From: JBOGZD01 sp050697155
Lineage (GTDB): Bacteria > Actinomycetota > Thermoleophilia > Solirubrobacterales > 70-9
Reading direction: 5' to 3'
DNA: 16,076 bases
NCBI GenBank assembly: GCA_050697155.1
Contig: JBOGZD010000067.1
Coordinates: forward strand, 1 to 16,076
Part shown: positions 1-7,619 of the stretch, piece by piece
Numbering within the stretch: the stretch's first letter is position 1
Layout of the letters: each line of letters opens with the position of its first letter
The notes under the pieces: model-generated
The model's input: the letters and a program-made list of their open reading frames with translations, nothing else
Told to the model about the DNA's origin: nothing
Database searches by the model: none
Made by a program: the position numbers and the translations under genes

Positions 1-46
1 CCTCTGCGCGACGCCGTTCCGCCCGGCCCTTCCCAGGCCGTGGGCG

Positions 47-1189
47 CTAGCGGGGCAGGGTCGGGGCGATGATCCGGTGGGCCTTGATCCCGAGGCCGAG
101 GCGCTCGCGGTCCTCGCCCACCGCCGGGTCCAGGCCGGTCAGCTCGCGCACCCGGCCGAGCCGGTGGGCGACGGTGTGGCGGTGGGCGAAGACGGCGCGG
201 GCGGTGGCGTTCATGTTGCAGTCGTTCGCCAGATAGGCCTCAAGCGTGCCGAGGAGGTCGGTGCGGTACTGGCGGTCGTGGGCCACCAAAGGCTCGACCG
301 TGTCCTCGTAGAAGCGCTCGACCTCGCCTGGGTCGGCGGCCATCGCCCGGAAGAGCAGGCGATAGACGCCGTCGCCTACCCCGCTTGCGAGCTGGTCGGC
401 GACGCGGTCGTCGCGGGCGATCACGTCGAGCATCAGCTCCGCTTCGGCGAGCGCCCGGCCGAGGTCGGCGGGCTCGGCGCAGAACGAGGAGAACGCGGCG
501 GGGCCATGGGGGCGCAGCCGGTCGGCGATCGCCCGCGCGGCCGCCGCCGTCCGCACGGCGTCGTCGTCGCCCTCCGGCGCCGGCAGCAGCGCGTAGACCC
601 GCTCGGCGAGCGGCTCGGCGATCGAGCCGGGGTGCTCGCCCGTGATCAAGGCCGCCGCGTGCCGCGGCCGGGCCGAGCGCACCTCGGCGACCAGCGCCAC
701 CGCGCCGCAGCGCAGGTCGCAACCCAGCCGCGCCGCCCGGGCGACGATGTGGTTCGCCTCGGCGCGCCGCTCGCGCAGGTCCTCGAGCAGGCTGCCGCGG
801 ACGTCTGCGGCGAGCTCGTCGCGCGCGTCGGCGACCACGACCTCGGTGAGCGCGGCGAGGGCGGCGGTGCGCAGGATCTCCTCGCGGTCGACGCGCACGT
901 GGGGGAGTCCGTTGCGGGGCGCGGCGAGCGCGAGCGCCCAGCCGATCACCTCGCCGTCGGCCTCGATCGCGGCCTTAGCCTCCACCCTGTCCGCTCCGTC
1001 GCCGTCGCTCGAGAGCCCGCCGACCAGCTCGGGCAGCGCGATTGCCTCCGACGAGGCCGCGGCGAGGCCCCGGGCCGGCAGCACGATCGCCACCGGCCCT
1101 CCTGCCTCCTCGGCCGCCAGCTCGGCGATCCCGCGCAGGCCCTCGCCGCCGCGCAGCGCCGACAGCATCCTCGCGTGCAGATCGCGCAT
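47..1189 (-). CDS. PucR/CdaR-family transcriptional regulator
   Basis: A 380-residue protein whose last ~60 residues form the PucR-type helix-turn-helix. The visible run LLGTLEAYLANDCNMNATA, followed by HRHTVAHRLGRVRELTGLDP, is the classic signature (long helix, N-x-x-x-TA, then H-x-HTV-x-xRL-x-R). The middle part (about residues 120-290) fits the GGDEF-like/CdaR linker of this family, and the N-terminal ~110 residues are an unassigned, GAF-like, Ala-rich sensor region. Family members are DNA-binding activators of catabolic or nitrogen genes. The gene lies 66 nt downstream of the glutamine synthetase on the same strand, so control of nitrogen or amine metabolism is a reasonable inference, but the ligand is unknown. 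A hairpin lies in the gap upstream, so it may be transcribed only partly with glnA. The ATG at 1189 has no strong ribosome binding site; an in-frame ATG at 1168 is an alternative start. Confidence 0.88.
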   Translation of the reverse strand: MRDLHARMLSALRGGEGLRGIAELAAEEAGGPVAIVLPARGLAAASSEAIALPELVGGLSSDGDGADRVEAKAAIEADGEVIGWALALAAPRNGLPHVRVDREEILRTAALAALTEVVVADARDELAADVRGSLLEDLRERRAEANHIVARAARLGCDLRCGAVALVAEVRSARPRHAAALITGEHPGSIAEPLAERVYALLPAPEGDDDAVRTAAAARAIADRLRPHGPAAFSSFCAEPADLGRALAEAELMLDVIARDDRVADQLASGVGDGVYRLLFRAMAADPGEVERFYEDTVEPLVAHDRQYRTDLLGTLEAYLANDCNMNATARAVFAHRHTVAHRLGRVRELTGLDPAVGEDRERLGLGIKAHRIIAPTLPR

Positions 1190-1215
1190 CGGGCGGCGCC
1201 CGCTAGCCGCTCACA

Positions 1216-1240
1216 GACGGCGCCTGATTCCGGCTCCGTC
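1216..1240 (-). terminator. Hairpin between glnA and the pucR-type gene
   Basis: GACGGCGCC (1216-1224) and GGCTCCGTC (1232-1240) form a 9-bp stem with one mismatch and a 7-nt loop, 15 nt after the glnA stop codon. There is no U tract on the minus strand, so it may be a weak terminator, an attenuator or an mRNA 3'-end stabiliser rather than a full stop. Confidence 0.35.
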
Positions 1241-1255
1241 CTGTCGGACTCCGCC

Positions 1256-2626
1256 TCACAGTATCGGCAGGTAGCGCTCGAGCTCCCAGCGCGAGACCTG
1301 CACCCTGTACTCCTCCCACTCCTCGCGCTTGAGGTCCACGTAGCGCTCGAAGATGTGGTCGCCGAGGGCCTTGCGGACCAGTGCGGACTCGGCGAGCACC
1401 TCGATCGCCTCGCCCAGCGTCTCGGGGAGCTGCTCGATCCCGCGGGCGATGCGCTCGTCATGGGATAGGTCGTAGAGGTTGGTCTCCATGGGCTCAGGGA
1501 TCTCGTAGCCGTTCTCGATCCCCTCGAGCCCCGCGTGGAGCATCGCCGCGAAGGTGAGGTAGGGGTTGCAGGATGGGTCCGGACAGCGCAGCTCGCACCG
1601 GGTCGCCCTCTCCTTGCCCGGTTGGTACATCGGCACCCGCACCAGCGCCGAGCGGTTGCGCTGCGACCACGCGACGTACACCGGCGCCTCATAGCCGGGC
1701 ACGAGCCGCTTGTAGCTGTTCACGTTCGGGGCGAACAGGGCCGCGATCTCGCGCGCGTGCCGCAGCAGCCCGGCGATGAACGAGCGTGCCGTGTCGGAGA
1801 GGTGGTAGTGCCCCTCGGCCTCGTAGAACGCGTTCGAGTCGCCCTGGAACAGGGACTGATGCGTGTGCATCCCCGAGCCGTTCTCGCCGAACAGCGGCTT
1901 CGGCATGAAGGTCGCATAGACGCCGTGTTGGTGGGCGATCTCCTTGACCACGATCCGGTAGGTCATCGCGTTGTCGCACATGTCCAGTCCGTCGGCGAAC
2001 CGCATGTCGATCTCATGCTGGGATGGGCCGACCTCGTGGTGCGTGTACTCGACCGGGATCCCGACCGCCTTCAGCGCGTTGACCGTCGACCGGCGCAGAT
2101 CCGACGCCGCGTCGAGCGTGGTCAGGTCGAAGTAGCCGCCCCGGTCGAGGATCGTCGGCACCCCGTCCTCGCCCAGCTCGTCGCTGGCGAAGTAGAAGAA
2201 CTCGAGCTCCGGCCCGAGGAAGTAGTGGTCGAAACCGAGCTCCTCCATCCGCGCCAGCGCCCGGCGCATCACGTAGCGCGGGTCGCCCTCGTACGGCTCG
2301 CCGCCCGGGCGCAGCACGTCGCAGAACATGCGCGCGACGTTGCCGTGGCCCGAGCCGCCGTCGTCGCGCCAGGGCAGCACCGTGTAGGTGGCCGGATCGG
2401 GCATCGCGATCATGTCGGATTCCTCGATCCGGTTGAAACCGGTGATCGACGAGCCGTCGAAGCCCATGCCCTCCTCGAGCGCACCGGGGAGCTCCTCCTT
2501 GCCCACGGCGAAGCTCTTCAGCTGGCCGAGGATGTCGGTGAACCAGAAGCGGACGAACTCGACCCCGTCCTCCTCGACGAGGCTGAGCACGTCGGCCGGG
2601 CTGCGTCCTTCGGTTGCGATTGCCAT
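1256..2626 (-). CDS. glnA: Type I glutamine synthetase
   Basis: A 456-residue enzyme that makes glutamine from glutamate, ammonium and ATP in the cytoplasm. Visible signatures are the N-terminal beta-grasp segment FWFTDILGQLKS, GFDGSSITGF (about residues 55-64), the metal/substrate segment GPELEFF, HHEVGPSQHEID, the ATP-binding KPLFGENGSGMH, NSYKRLVPGYEAP and the NRSALVRVP active-site run. The C-terminus (LKREEWEEYRVQVSRWELERY) and Arg66 in FNRIEESDM resemble the GSI-alpha type of Bacillus, where the equivalent Arg62 takes part in glutamine feedback inhibition. The segment NLYDLS still has a Tyr at the place of the adenylylated Tyr of GSI-beta, so adenylylation cannot be excluded from sequence alone. 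The ATG at 2626 is preceded by GGAGGAAG (2635-2642, 8-nt spacing). It lies 54 nt downstream of the PII gene in an amt-PII-glnA order. Confidence 0.96.
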   Translation of the reverse strand: MAIATEGRSPADVLSLVEEDGVEFVRFWFTDILGQLKSFAVGKEELPGALEEGMGFDGSSITGFNRIEESDMIAMPDPATYTVLPWRDDGGSGHGNVARMFCDVLRPGGEPYEGDPRYVMRRALARMEELGFDHYFLGPELEFFYFASDELGEDGVPTILDRGGYFDLTTLDAASDLRRSTVNALKAVGIPVEYTHHEVGPSQHEIDMRFADGLDMCDNAMTYRIVVKEIAHQHGVYATFMPKPLFGENGSGMHTHQSLFQGDSNAFYEAEGHYHLSDTARSFIAGLLRHAREIAALFAPNVNSYKRLVPGYEAPVYVAWSQRNRSALVRVPMYQPGKERATRCELRCPDPSCNPYLTFAAMLHAGLEGIENGYEIPEPMETNLYDLSHDERIARGIEQLPETLGEAIEVLAESALVRKALGDHIFERYVDLKREEWEEYRVQVSRWELERYLPIL

Positions 2627-2680
2627 TGCTTGGTCTTCCTCCGTTATGTGATTGCGTGTTCGTGGTCTGCCGGCCGAGGC

Positions 2681-3049
2681 CTAGGCGGCGACCTCGGCCT
2701 CGGTGTGGGCCTGGAGGACCGACTCGCCCTCCTCGCCGGTGCGGATCCGGATTGCCTCCTCGACGGGGATCACGAAGATCTTCCCGTCGCCGACGTCACC
2801 GGTCCGCGCGTGCCTGAGGATCGTCTCGACGACCAGCGACTTGTCGCGGTCCTCGACCACGCACTCGATCTTGAGCTTCGGCCGCACGTTGACCGTCAGG
2901 CTCGATCCTCGGTAGTGCTCGACGATCCCCTTCTGGCGCCCCGAGCCCTTCACCTCGCCGATCGAGAGGGAGGGGAACCCCTTCTCGAGCAGGTCGGCCC
3001 GGATCGGCTCGAACGCCTCGTGGCGGATGTATGCCTCGATCTTCTTCAT
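2681..3049 (-). CDS. glnK: PII nitrogen regulatory protein with Tyr51 replaced by Leu
   Basis: A 122-residue PII signal protein. Such trimers sense ATP/ADP and 2-oxoglutarate and bind partners such as the Amt channel. It begins MKKIEAYIRHE and contains GEVKGSGRQKG (residues 31-41), the T-loop start EHYRGSS (44-50), PKLKIE, and the B/C-loop run TGDVGDGKIFV with IRIRTGEEG. Alignment with E. coli GlnB is gap-free up to the T-loop. Residue 51, the tyrosine uridylylated in enterobacteria and adenylylated in other actinobacteria, is Leu; the codon is CTG, checked on the minus strand. Ser49, phosphorylated in cyanobacterial PII, is present. The gene starts 15 nt after the amt stop with AAGGAG at 3058-3063 (8-nt spacing), which suggests coupled expression. 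The symbol glnK, rather than glnB, is chosen because of the amt linkage. Confidence 0.95.
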   Translation of the reverse strand: MKKIEAYIRHEAFEPIRADLLEKGFPSLSIGEVKGSGRQKGIVEHYRGSSLTVNVRPKLKIECVVEDRDKSLVVETILRHARTGDVGDGKIFVIPVEEAIRIRTGEEGESVLQAHTEAEVAA

Positions 3050-3064
3050 TGCTCGTTCTCCTTC

Positions 3065-4534
3065 CTACGCTTCGGTCGGTTCGTCGGCGGTCATCGCCGT
3101 CACCGGAGCCGGGGACTTGGTCGGCGCCGGCACCGGGGTGGGACCGGCGCCCGGGTACTCCTCGGGCGGGATGAACTGCTCCGGGTAGCCGTACATCCCG
3201 TGCGAGGAGATGTCGAGCCCGGCGAGCTCCTCGTCGCCGGAGACCCGGAGGCCGATCGTCGCCTTGATCGCGGAGAAGGTCGCGTACGAGAGCGCGAACA
3301 CGAGCGCGAACGTCGCCGCGACCCCGACCGCCTGCACGGCTAGCTGGCCGGCCGCGGCGCCGAGCGCGGCATCGCCGAAGAGGCCGTAGAAGACCCCGGG
3401 GGCGGCGCCGTCGAGGATCAGCCGCTCGGAGCCGAAGATCCCGACCGCGAGCGTGCCCCAGATCCCGGCGAGGCCGTGCGCCGACAGCGCCCCGACCGGG
3501 TCGTCGAGGTACTTCTCGATCGCGAGCACGCCGTAGACGACGATCACGCCGGCGACCAGGCCGATGATCGGCGCCGCCCAGAACTCGACGAACCCGGACG
3601 GGGCGGTGATCCCGACCAGGCCCGCGATCGCGCCGTTGCCGGCCATGCCGACGTCGAGCGAGCGGGTCTTCAGCCAGACGACCAGCGAGGCCCCGAGCAC
3701 GCCCGCCGCAGCGGCGAGCTGGGTGTTCAGCGCCACCTCGGCGAACAGGTTGTCCGTGGTGCCGAAGGTCGAGCCTGCGTTGAACCCGTACCAGCCGACC
3801 CAGAGGATGGCCACGCCGAGGCCGACCAGGGGCATCGAGTGTCCCGGGATTGCCCGCGGCCGGCCGTCGGGGCCGTACTTGCCGACCCGGGGGCCGAGCA
3901 GCAGCAGGGCCGCCAGCGCGGCGACCGCCCCGGTCAGGTGTACCACCGAGGAGCCGGCGAAGTCCATCACCGGCCTGCCGCCAACGTCTGCGAGCAGGCC
4001 GCCGCCGTAGACGCCGTGGGCGACCAGCGGGTAGATCACGGCCCCGAAGACGAGCGCGTAGATCACGTAGGCGCCGAACTTGATCCGCTCGAGCGTCGTC
4101 CCCCAGACGATCGCCAGCGAGACGGCGGCGAACAGCATCCCGAACAGCATGAAAGCGGTGTCGGTGCCGCCGACGACGGTCCCGGCGATCTCCTGGCCGT
4201 GGTGGAAGAAGAAGCCCTCGGTGCCGAAGACCTTGTTCCCGGTCAGCGATGCGATCCCGTACCCGACCGCCCACCAGGCGAGGGTGAGGACGCTCAGGTT
4301 GACGAGCACCTTGGCGACGCCGGCGCCGACGTTCTTCTGGCGCGAGAAGCCAATCTCGAGCAGCAGGAAGCCGGCCTGCATGAACAGGACCAGGACCGCG
4401 GCGACCATCACCCAGGTGATGTCGAGCTCGCTCTTGATCGTCTCGATCGCGCCACCCTGCGCCAGTGCCGTGCCCGGCAGCGCCAGGAACGCCGCGAGCG
4501 CCGCAGCGGCGCCCAGACCGACCCTCGTTCTCAT
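3065..4534 (-). CDS. amt: Ammonium transporter (Amt/Mep/Rh family)
   Basis: A 489-residue ammonium channel of the cytoplasmic membrane. The open frame extends upstream to 5212, but the real start is the ATG at 4534: it has AAGGAGG (4545-4551) 10 nt upstream and opens a signal sequence (MRTRVGLGAAAALAAFLALP, then GTALAQ). Upstream in-frame residues are Arg/Pro-rich shadow of the neighbouring gene. Eleven or so hydrophobic segments follow. Family residues are visible: the ammonium-site Asp in MDFAGSSVVHLTGA with the first pore His, GWYGFNAGSTFG, and the second pore His in HGLAGIWGTLAVGIFG. It ends in a ~35-residue Pro/Thr-rich tail (TPVPAPTKSPAPV), longer than the E. coli AmtB tail. As the first gene of the amt-PII-glnA cluster it would deliver ammonium to GlnA and be gated by the PII protein encoded next to it. 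Confidence 0.96.
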   Translation of the reverse strand: MRTRVGLGAAAALAAFLALPGTALAQGGAIETIKSELDITWVMVAAVLVLFMQAGFLLLEIGFSRQKNVGAGVAKVLVNLSVLTLAWWAVGYGIASLTGNKVFGTEGFFFHHGQEIAGTVVGGTDTAFMLFGMLFAAVSLAIVWGTTLERIKFGAYVIYALVFGAVIYPLVAHGVYGGGLLADVGGRPVMDFAGSSVVHLTGAVAALAALLLLGPRVGKYGPDGRPRAIPGHSMPLVGLGVAILWVGWYGFNAGSTFGTTDNLFAEVALNTQLAAAAGVLGASLVVWLKTRSLDVGMAGNGAIAGLVGITAPSGFVEFWAAPIIGLVAGVIVVYGVLAIEKYLDDPVGALSAHGLAGIWGTLAVGIFGSERLILDGAAPGVFYGLFGDAALGAAAGQLAVQAVGVAATFALVFALSYATFSAIKATIGLRVSGDEELAGLDISSHGMYGYPEQFIPPEEYPGAGPTPVPAPTKSPAPVTAMTADEPTEA

Positions 4535-4604
4535 TTCCTTCGTTCCTCCTTGCCCTCGGCGCCGTGGCGCCGGAGGTCGCGGGTTTCCTCGGAGATCGCG
4601 TGCG

Positions 4605-4707
4605 AAGGTAGGCGGCGAGCGGTGGAAAGTCCTTATCCCGCTGTCGAAACTTCGGCCCGCCCGGGTTGTACCGGCGGTCGAAAGTGCCTGCTTAGACCGA
4701 CCGTCTA
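4605..4707 (-). promoter_or_regulatory. Candidate amt control region with direct repeats and a palindrome
   Basis: Between the MBL-fold gene and amt, the minus strand carries three related 14-mers that read toward amt. They are ACTTTCGACCGCCG (4685-4672), AGTTTCGACAGCGG (4651-4638) and ACTTTCCACCGCTC (4630-4617). The second and third each match the first at 11 of 14 positions, and the spacings are 34 and 21 bp. Upstream is the 5-5-5 palindrome TAGACCGACCGTCTA (4693-4707, plus strand). TACCTT at 4610-4605 is a possible -10 element, but no good -35 was found. This would be a natural site for nitrogen control; the binding protein is unknown. Confidence 0.4.
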
Positions 4708-4716
4708 TCGAGCGTG

Positions 4717-5610
4717 CTAGTGGACCTGGACCGTCGGTCCGGGCGCGGTCACCGCGCCGGCGCCGTCCACCTCGACGGCCTGCTCCTCCATGCCCATGTC
4801 GACCAGCGCCGCGTCGCCGCCGAGCTCCTCCCAGCGCCGCCGCGCGGAGGCGTGGAGGTTGTCGAGGAACTCGTCGGAGTGCAGCGGGTCGTGGTGGAAG
4901 AGCAGCACCCGCCTGGCCTCGACGCGCTGGGCGAAGGTAAGCGTGTCGGTGAGCGCCGAATGGCCCCAGCCGACGTGGTCCGGGTACTCCTCGTCGGTGT
5001 ACTGGCAGTCGTGGATCAGGAGGTCGGCGTCCATCGCCAGGTCGAAGCCGGAGATCCACTCGCGCTCGAGCTGGGCCAGCGGCGCCCCGAGCGCCGGCTC
5101 GTGGTCGGGGATGTAGGCGATCGTGGTGTCGCCGTCGGTGACCCGGTATCCGAGCGTCGGCCCGCGGTGGGTGACCGCCTCGGCGCGGATCGTCGCCCCG
5201 CCGAGCTCCCACTCGGTCGCCGGGGTGTCGCGGAACGCGACCGAGCAGGGCAGCTCGCGCACCTCGACCGGCGACAGCGGAGCCGAGATGTAGCGGGCGA
5301 CCCGGTCCTCCAGCGACGCCTCCGGCGAGGCAGGGCCCCAGATCGTGATCTCCGCCTCGGGTCGGAAGCAGGGCGGGAAGAACATCAGCCCCTGGATGTG
5401 GTCGAGGTGCAGGTGGGTGAGCAGGATGTGGATCCGCTTGCGGCCGGCGAGGTCGAGGCCGAGGGTGCGGATCCCGGTCCCCGCGTCGAGGATCAGCTCC
5501 TCGCCGCTCGCCAGCGTGACCTGCACGCAGGAGGTGTTGCCGCCGTAGCGGTTCATCTGCGGGCCCGGTGCCGGCACCGAGCCGCGCGCGCCCCAGACCT
5601 TCACTCGCAT
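4717..5610 (-). CDS. Metallo-beta-lactamase-fold hydrolase
   Basis: A 297-residue cytoplasmic protein of the MBL superfamily (PhnP/COG1235-like). The family start VWGARGSVPAPGP, followed by RYGGNTSCV, is present. The metal motif is THLHLDH at residues 65-71 (His66, His68, Asp70, His71). Later ligand candidates are in EAVTHRGPT, IHDCQYTDEEY and FHHDP. Such enzymes cleave phosphodiester or related bonds; the substrate here cannot be told. It lies 29 nt downstream of the PAS-domain gene on the same strand, so the two probably share an mRNA. The link may be signalling (PAS sensor plus hydrolase), which is inference. The last ~25 residues (EVDGAGAVTAPGPTVQVH) are a low-complexity tail. An imperfect inverted repeat (4695-4705 with 4729-4739) surrounds the stop codon and might act in termination. 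Confidence 0.9.
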   Translation of the reverse strand: MRVKVWGARGSVPAPGPQMNRYGGNTSCVQVTLASGEELILDAGTGIRTLGLDLAGRKRIHILLTHLHLDHIQGLMFFPPCFRPEAEITIWGPASPEASLEDRVARYISAPLSPVEVRELPCSVAFRDTPATEWELGGATIRAEAVTHRGPTLGYRVTDGDTTIAYIPDHEPALGAPLAQLEREWISGFDLAMDADLLIHDCQYTDEEYPDHVGWGHSALTDTLTFAQRVEARRVLLFHHDPLHSDEFLDNLHASARRRWEELGGDAALVDMGMEEQAVEVDGAGAVTAPGPTVQVH

Positions 5611-5639
5611 GCCCGCACCCTACCCCTCATCCGGGGAGC

Positions 5640-6068
5640 CTACCCCTCACCGCCGCTCCCGCCCAGCGGCCAGAACAGGATCATCGCCCCGGAGGAGCCC
5701 TCCGGGGAGGCGACGATCGGAAACGCGCTCGCCTCGATCGGCTCCGACCCGTTGGCGGAGCGGATCCAGAACTCGCCGTGGGCGGGTCGGCCGTCGCGGA
5801 TCGCGGTGGTGATCGGGATCTGGTCCACGTCCATCGGGTTGCCGTCCCGGTCGAGCGGGCCGAAGGCGGTGGTCCACTCGTCCGCGGTCATCTTGCCGGC
5901 GTCCTCGAACGAGCGACCGAGCAGGGCGGCTGCCGCCTCGTTGTAGAAGACCACCGAGGCCTCGGAGTCGACCAGGAAGGCCGGGGTCGAGATGCTGGTC
6001 AGCAGGTTGCGGGCCAGGATCAGCTCGAGCGGCTTCTGCGAGTGTGGCGAATCCATTCGTTCGACCAC
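5640..6068 (-). CDS. PAS-domain protein
   Basis: A 142-residue protein that is almost entirely one PAS fold. TPAFLVDSEASVVFYNEAAAALLG (about residues 28-51) is the typical first half, and the end SEPIEASAFPIVASPEGSSGAMILFWPL is the typical beta-sheet half. There is no kinase, cyclase or HTH part, so it is a stand-alone sensor or adaptor; the bound ligand is unknown. The chosen GTG start at 6068 has GGAAGAA (6077-6083) 8 nt upstream. An in-frame ATG at 6056 would leave that site 20 nt away. It is divergent from the secreted-protein gene at 6131 (62-bp gap) and probably forms an operon with the MBL-fold gene downstream. Confidence 0.82.
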   Translation of the reverse strand: MVERMDSPHSQKPLELILARNLLTSISTPAFLVDSEASVVFYNEAAAALLGRSFEDAGKMTADEWTTAFGPLDRDGNPMDVDQIPITTAIRDGRPAHGEFWIRSANGSEPIEASAFPIVASPEGSSGAMILFWPLGGSGGEG

Positions 6069-6130
6069 TGGCCTAATTCTTCCACCGATCGGCGCGCTGC
6101 ACTCCGGCTTTATCTAGATTGGGGACAGCG

Positions 6131-7615
6131 ATGCGGCTTGCGGTGGCGATGGGGGTCGTGGCCTCGGCGCTTGTCGCCGCCGCCCCGGCGGCGGCGCAGT
6201 CGCCCGGGCAGGAGCCGGCGCCGATCCCCGGCGACCCGCTGGCGCCCGAGCTGCCGGAGCTGATCGGCGGCCCGGCGGAGCCCGATCCCGAGCCGCGAAT
6301 GCGGGTCCCGAGGCACCCGTTCATGGCCCCGAACGGGCGCTCGAACATCCACAACGACGCCTACATGAGCGACACCTACCGGCGGGCGGGGCCGCTCGGA
6401 CGCGGGACGACGACCAACTCGGCTTTCTTCATTCGTGAGTGCGCGTCGATCGCGTTCGACCGCGAGGGCCGGCTGGTGACGATCTGCGTCGGGCTCGACC
6501 ACCCGGTGCTCGCCGTGCTCGACCCGGTGACCCTGACGGTCCTCGCCGCTCTCGCGCTGCCGGCGCGCAACCTGTCGCTGAACCCGTTCCGCGACTTCAG
6601 CGGCGGCGGCTACTTCTACCTCGACCACCGCGACCGCGCGGTGGTGCCGACCACCTCCGGCCACCTCCTCGTGATCGCCGTCGGCGGCAGCGGCGCCGAT
6701 GCGTCCCTGGCCGTGGTTCGCGACATCGATCTCAGCCACCTGGTCGACCCGCCCGACGACGCGATCCTCTCGGCGCTCCCCGACGAGCGCGGGCGGATCT
6801 GGTTCGCGAGCGTCGACGGGGTAGTCGGCAGGGTGGGGCGCCGGGGCGCCGCGATCCGCTCGCTGCGCCTTGCCGGGGAGGGGATTACGAACTCGTTCGC
6901 CGTCGATCCGCGTGGCGGCGTCTTCGTCGTCAGCGACGCGGCGCTCTATCGCTTCGACTCGCGCCGAGGGCGGATCGTGACCAGCTTCCGTCAGGTCTAC
7001 CCCAACGCGGGCGTGCACAAGCCGGGCCAGTCCGACGCCGGCTCGGGCACCACCCCGACCCTGCTCGGGCGCCACCGGATCGCGATCACCGACAACGCCG
7101 ACCCGATCAACGTCGTGGTCTACCGGCGCGACCGCCGCGTGCGGGGGCGCCGGCGGATCTGCCGCGAGCCCGTCTTCGAGGCGGGCGCGAGCGCGACCGA
7201 CCAGAGCCTGATCGCCACCCGGCGCTCGATCGTGGCCGAGAACAACCACGGCTACACCGGCCCGCTCTCGGTGTTCGGCGCCCGCCTCACCTCGCCCGGG
7301 CTCCAGCGGGTGGACCTCGATCGCGACGGGCGCGGCTGCCGTACGGTCTGGCGGAGCGGCGAGATCGCCCCCTCGGTGGTGCCTAAGCTCTCTCTCGGCG
7401 CCGGGCTGGTCTACACCTACACCAAGCAGCCGGGCTCCGACGACGCCTGGTACCTGACCGCGCTCGACTTCGACACCGGCGAGACCGTCTTCAGCCGCCT
7501 CGCCGGCTCAGGCCTCGGCTTCAACAACAACTTCGCCCCGGTGACGCTAGGCCCCGACGGCACCGCCTACGTGGGCGCCCTCGGTGGGCTGACGAGCTTC
7601 CGGGACGGCGGGTAA
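6131..7615 (+). CDS. Secreted protein, probable beta-propeller, function unknown
   Basis: A 494-residue exported protein. It has a Sec-type signal peptide (MRLAVAMGVVASALVAAAPA, then AAQ; cleavage near residue 22), followed by a Pro/Glu-rich linker to about residue 60. The rest contains repeated beta-strand units of the kind IAFDREGRLVTICVG, LVIAVGGSGAD, IWFASVDGVVGRVG, FAVDPRGGVFVVSDAALYRFD and LGPDGTAYVGALGGLTSF, as in PQQ/quinoprotein-like or SMP-30-like propellers. No catalytic motif was recognised. Four Cys residues lie outside the signal (in ECAS, TICV, RICRE, GCRT) and may form disulfides. The start was set at ATG 6131, not the in-frame TTG at 6119, because the signal peptide begins there. 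There is no clear ribosome binding site; a TAGATT box at 6115-6120 suggests a nearly leaderless transcript. It could be a binding or scaffold protein at the cell surface. Confidence 0.78.
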   Translation: MRLAVAMGVVASALVAAAPAAAQSPGQEPAPIPGDPLAPELPELIGGPAEPDPEPRMRVPRHPFMAPNGRSNIHNDAYMSDTYRRAGPLGRGTTTNSAFFIRECASIAFDREGRLVTICVGLDHPVLAVLDPVTLTVLAALALPARNLSLNPFRDFSGGGYFYLDHRDRAVVPTTSGHLLVIAVGGSGADASLAVVRDIDLSHLVDPPDDAILSALPDERGRIWFASVDGVVGRVGRRGAAIRSLRLAGEGITNSFAVDPRGGVFVVSDAALYRFDSRRGRIVTSFRQVYPNAGVHKPGQSDAGSGTTPTLLGRHRIAITDNADPINVVVYRRDRRVRGRRRICREPVFEAGASATDQSLIATRRSIVAENNHGYTGPLSVFGARLTSPGLQRVDLDRDGRGCRTVWRSGEIAPSVVPKLSLGAGLVYTYTKQPGSDDAWYLTALDFDTGETVFSRLAGSGLGFNNNFAPVTLGPDGTAYVGALGGLTSFRDGG

Positions 7616-7619
7616 AGAC

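Noticed and set aside
22..44. Terminator after the PucR-type gene
   Set aside because: Only a 5-bp stem (CGGCC/GGCCG) with a bulged extension is seen, too weak in a genome this GC-rich.
77..3343. Long plus-strand open frames (77-1468, 1535-3343) opposite the nitrogen genes
   Set aside because: They are reverse-phase shadows with Arg/Val/Leu/Asp-biased composition, no family motifs and no ribosome binding site; the minus-strand genes are unmistakable.
4616..4716. A sigma-54 promoter or full GlnR box upstream of amt
   Set aside because: No GG-N10-GC pair was found and the GTnAC half of a GlnR site is missing at the expected distance from GAAAC.
4695..4739. Terminator of the MBL-fold gene
   Set aside because: The 11-bp inverted repeat has a mismatch and a 23-nt loop that contains the stop codon; it is mentioned with the gene but not called.
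4535..5212. In-frame upstream extension of the ammonium transporter
   Set aside because: It is an Arg/Pro-rich shadow of the MBL-fold gene. The transporter's signal sequence and ribosome binding site place the start at 4534.
6119..6130. TTG start for the secreted protein at 6131
   Set aside because: The four extra residues precede a complete signal peptide and the TTG has no better ribosome binding site.
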